Position numbers and translations under genes: made by a program. From UBA1259 sp964453915 (GTDB taxonomy: Bacteria; Bacillota; Clostridia; Christensenellales; Borkfalkiaceae), in assembly GCA_964453915.1 (NCBI GenBank), contig CAYVPW010000028.1:1-16621 (forward strand): DNA of 16,621 nucleotides, read 5' to 3'. The notes under the pieces were generated by a model, which did no database searches, had not been told where the DNA came from, and saw only the letters and a program-made list of their open reading frames with translations. Position 1 is the stretch's first letter. The number at the start of each line of letters is the position of its first letter. Below, one piece after another: positions 16,501-16,621 of this stretch.

Positions 16501-16600
16501 CAAGGGCGGAAAACAATATCAATACCACCCCTAGCGTTTCAGCCGTAAATATAGACGATTCTTTTTTAGACTTGCCGTCCTTTCTGCCAACGTTCTTCAA
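13526..16600 (-). CDS. ftsK: DNA translocase FtsK/SpoIIIE
   Basis: Membrane-anchored ATP-driven pump that moves chromosomal DNA through the division septum. 1,024 residues from the chosen TTG start; the numbers below count from it. The N-terminal membrane domain has hydrophobic segments at about 22-40, 57-81, 92-110 and 138-175 (about four helices, as in SpoIIIE). A long, acidic, low-complexity linker (about 185-530) follows, then the RecA-like motor: Walker A GATGSGKS at 686-693, Walker B IIIDE at 793-797, ATQRPSVDVITG at 830-841 and GAEKLLGNGDML at 869-880. The winged-helix gamma domain that reads DNA orientation signals is at about 950-1017. The frame could open at GTG 16609, but that codon overlaps the AAAGGAG ribosome site (16609-16615); TTG 16598-16600 sits 8 nt from it. 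First visible gene of the operon through recA. Confidence 0.95.
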   Translation of the reverse strand: MKNVGRKDGKSKKESSIFTAETLGVVLILFSALVLVCLITRDGVFSAPGKFINEFFLGCFGYFAYLLTIFGAVYGVLLITGKKINTTRKKKSIIFLCVLVLALLVHAITMHDYSELPYGEYLSTCYTLADGGIATCSGGGVITGLLAYVFTALLTNAGAYVILSILLCGAGYLAYKEFFSKRTRKTEEQEFNSSFVKEEPSVETKTEQATVSEPVVAEKPAFIAEGQKRQKLYVASANDFALKTKKDLKSETPPVKITYADGGLSIANTGKTYTAQYGEDIQSKLNYIKTPAKINIERSVYENKISQNEVKPAYSENKFSSTAVSSPIAKKEEEKTAVSVDQESVIPFYEHDESIKNADTAIGHAENFREKYADIPEFDDLESSGVSPIEQQPEITEVPLSSVVFNREVKEECAKDIFGEEPKTEETTEAVLDKQEFSFSEQEKEPEEELKKPEEPRVSPITRERKIRDIFGSTEEKEAPQQDGPAFTSRVEIDRNGTRRMGFGVQNAEEFPEQKEEPPKKVKEVPPINREYFRPPFDLLEDYAPPADLPKENHEERMEIIKQTLEEFKINVEPQTYVQGPSITRYEISMPAGISVKKVLNYDDDLKMRLAARDGIRIEAPIPGKNLFGIEVANQHKITVGLKEVLEGLSGKKSKAGSLMFALGKNLVGEAVCDNLAKGPHYLVAGATGSGKSVCLNVMITSLIMRYSPEELRIILVDPKQVEFSVYEHIPHLMIDGIIYEPKKVIAVLTWAYAEMERRFKTFKESGGMVVDIDAYNEYVASDTVAKMPRIVIIIDELADLMQSCKKDLEARICALAQKARAAGIHLVLATQRPSVDVITGTIKANLPSRIAFKVMNFNDSITILGEQGAEKLLGNGDMLYKNANMPDTERYQGAYISTREVNNVVTYIKEHNKAYFDDELAEYLENAVKEKHEETGPVSDSEEGDMSDANSELLIKALSLAINSGTISISQVQRRFQIGYIRAAGLIDKMESFGYISGNEGSKARKVYITREEFEEKFGPMTD

Positions 16601-16608
16601 AAAACGCA

Positions 16609-16615
16609 CTCCTTT
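16609..16615 (-). promoter_or_regulatory. Ribosome binding site that fixes the ftsK start at TTG
   Basis: AAAGGAG on the minus strand, 8 nt before TTG 16600. The upstream in-frame GTG at 16609 shares its G with this site and could not be used efficiently. Confidence 0.7.
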
Positions 16616-16621
16616 ATCTTT

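Overview
The window looks like chromosomal DNA from a low-GC, anaerobic member of the Firmicutes, most likely an uncultured Clostridia lineage. The evidence is the AT-rich sequence, strong Shine-Dalgarno sites, near-consensus sigma-A type promoters, a group B-like [FeFe] hydrogenase, a type III glutamine synthetase, and the Firmicutes-style gene order ftsK-rimO-pgsA-cinA-recA-rny. TGA is used as a normal stop (ftsK, rimO), so the genetic code is standard. Nearly all the sequence is coding, and I see no mobile elements, CRISPR arrays, rRNA or tRNA.

Layout. At 1-1342 (-) is a [FeFe] hydrogenase cut off by the left edge. At 1525-3147 (-) is an orphan lipoprotein with its own promoter, a palindrome on that promoter, and a terminator. 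At 3394-5484 (-) is glutamine synthetase III (glnN). A 214-bp divergent promoter region separates it from guaA (5699-6679, +), which encodes only the ATP-pyrophosphatase/dimerisation half of GMP synthase and has no glutamine amidotransferase domain. At 6970-7596 (+) is an XRE-type regulator fused to two membrane helices and a zinc ribbon. A bidirectional terminator separates it from the convergent rny gene (7671-9278, -).

From 9398 to the right edge (-) lies a tightly packed operon transcribed ftsK, rimO, pgsA, cinA, recA. Gaps are 13 nt or less, with overlaps at rimO/pgsA (ATGA) and pgsA/cinA (TAATG). It joins chromosome translocation, ribosomal protein S12 modification, phospholipid synthesis, a CinA-type protein and recombination. 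rny follows recA but has its own promoter.

I did not find a multi-gene system that looks wholly new. The points most worth a second look are the GuaA without an amidotransferase facing glutamine synthetase, a CinA whose N-terminal domain has lost its signature motifs, the palindrome over the lipoprotein promoter, the orphan hydrogenase, the membrane-tethered regulator, and short repeated peptide motifs in the FtsK linker.
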